Positions 57,717 to 59,920 of a stretch of DNA of 59,920 bases are shown here, in pieces. How positions within the stretch are numbered: position 1 is the stretch's first letter; every line of letters starts with the position of its first letter. Both the position numbers and the translations under genes were made by a program. This DNA is from an uncultured bacterium. Its GTDB lineage: Bacteria > Pseudomonadota > Gammaproteobacteria > Burkholderiales > Burkholderiaceae_C. The notes beneath the pieces are model-generated. The model saw only the letters and a list, made by a program, of their open reading frames with translations. It was not told the DNA's origin and ran no database searches. The stretch covers positions 1 through 59,920 of the forward strand of contig CAIYQZ010000075.1 of the NCBI GenBank assembly GCA_903928495.1, in the 5' to 3' direction.

Positions 57717-57968
57717 CCAAGGCTTTTCGGCAAGCGCGACAGCAGCACCTCCGGCCCCGGCCACCACCCGCAATGGGTTGACGGACCCTGATCCAGGCCA
57801 CCCCCCGCAAGGGCTGCACTCCAAATGTTCGCCCACACAGCTTGCCTGCCCGCCGCAACTTGACTTGCGTTGGGCGTTTTGCCTGAGCAAAACATGCGTG
57901 CCCCTTGTTTGCCTGGGGCATGGCCCCCACATTCCGTTGGTTCCGTTTTCGCCACCCGAGAGGTTTTC

Positions 57969-59920
<1,952 letters not shown>

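Overview
The window reads as a GC-rich betaproteobacterial chromosome, most like Burkholderiales/Comamonadaceae. This rests on gene content and order: an hemN-fnr-cco block with FNR boxes, a malonate operon with a Bug-type binding protein, a phasin, an rpsP-rimM-trmD operon, and a dnaG-rpoD pair carrying a long Ala/Lys-rich RpoD N-terminus. It is a family-level guess. No rRNA, tRNA, prophage, IS element or CRISPR array was recognised. Genes are packed, with many ATGA or TTGA stop/start overlaps.

Layout. 1-2.7 kb: 5' part of isocitrate lyase (minus) behind two operator-like palindromes, a DMT-family permease, and a SafE/DsbD-like membrane protein. 2.8-12.4 kb: a microaerobic respiration block made of hemN, fnr, and a cbb3 oxidase cluster (ccoI-ccoS-ccoN-ccoO-ccoQ-ccoP-ccoH plus a Cys-tailed membrane protein), then a universal stress gene; four FNR-type boxes tie these together. 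12.4-17.9 kb: a malonate operon led by a GntR regulator (malonyl-CoA decarboxylase, Bug receptor, enoyl-CoA hydratase, malonyl-CoA synthetase). 18-20.7 kb: rpsP-rimM-trmD followed by lgt where rplS is usual. 20.8-22.8 kb: GNAT enzyme, TM2 protein, AEC permease.

22.8-29.1 kb: a zinc-limitation island. Two tandem Zur-type palindromes separate a leftward operon (zur, a MacB/LolCD-like ABC pair, a small Cys/His-rich exported protein, a DUF3299 protein) from a rightward one (a tiny membrane protein, znuC with a His-rich tail, znuB, znuA). 29.2-36 kb: AraC regulator, two VOC proteins, msrA, a thioredoxin-fold protein, a lone compositionally foreign gene coding four zinc-ribbon-like repeats joined to a GIY-YIG-like domain, and a divergent LysR/glutaryl-CoA dehydrogenase pair. 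36-43.7 kb: a K+/H+ antiporter and a group-2 type Mrp Na+/H+ antiporter operon (fused MrpA/B, C, D, E, F, G), in which mrpA is broken by an 11-base G tract.

43.7-50.1 kb: MFS permease, rmuC, 2-hydroxyacid dehydrogenase, FKBP isomerase, nitroreductase, thioesterase, histone-deacetylase-like enzyme. 50.2-57 kb: phasin with PhaR-like sites, a patatin lipoprotein and an iron-binding protein sharing a Fur box, an SDR dehydrogenase behind a LiuR-like palindrome, a diguanylate cyclase, dnaG, and the start of rpoD running off the right edge. A ~35-bp repeat occurs five times between genes. All function calls are by reading protein sequence and motifs; no search was run.
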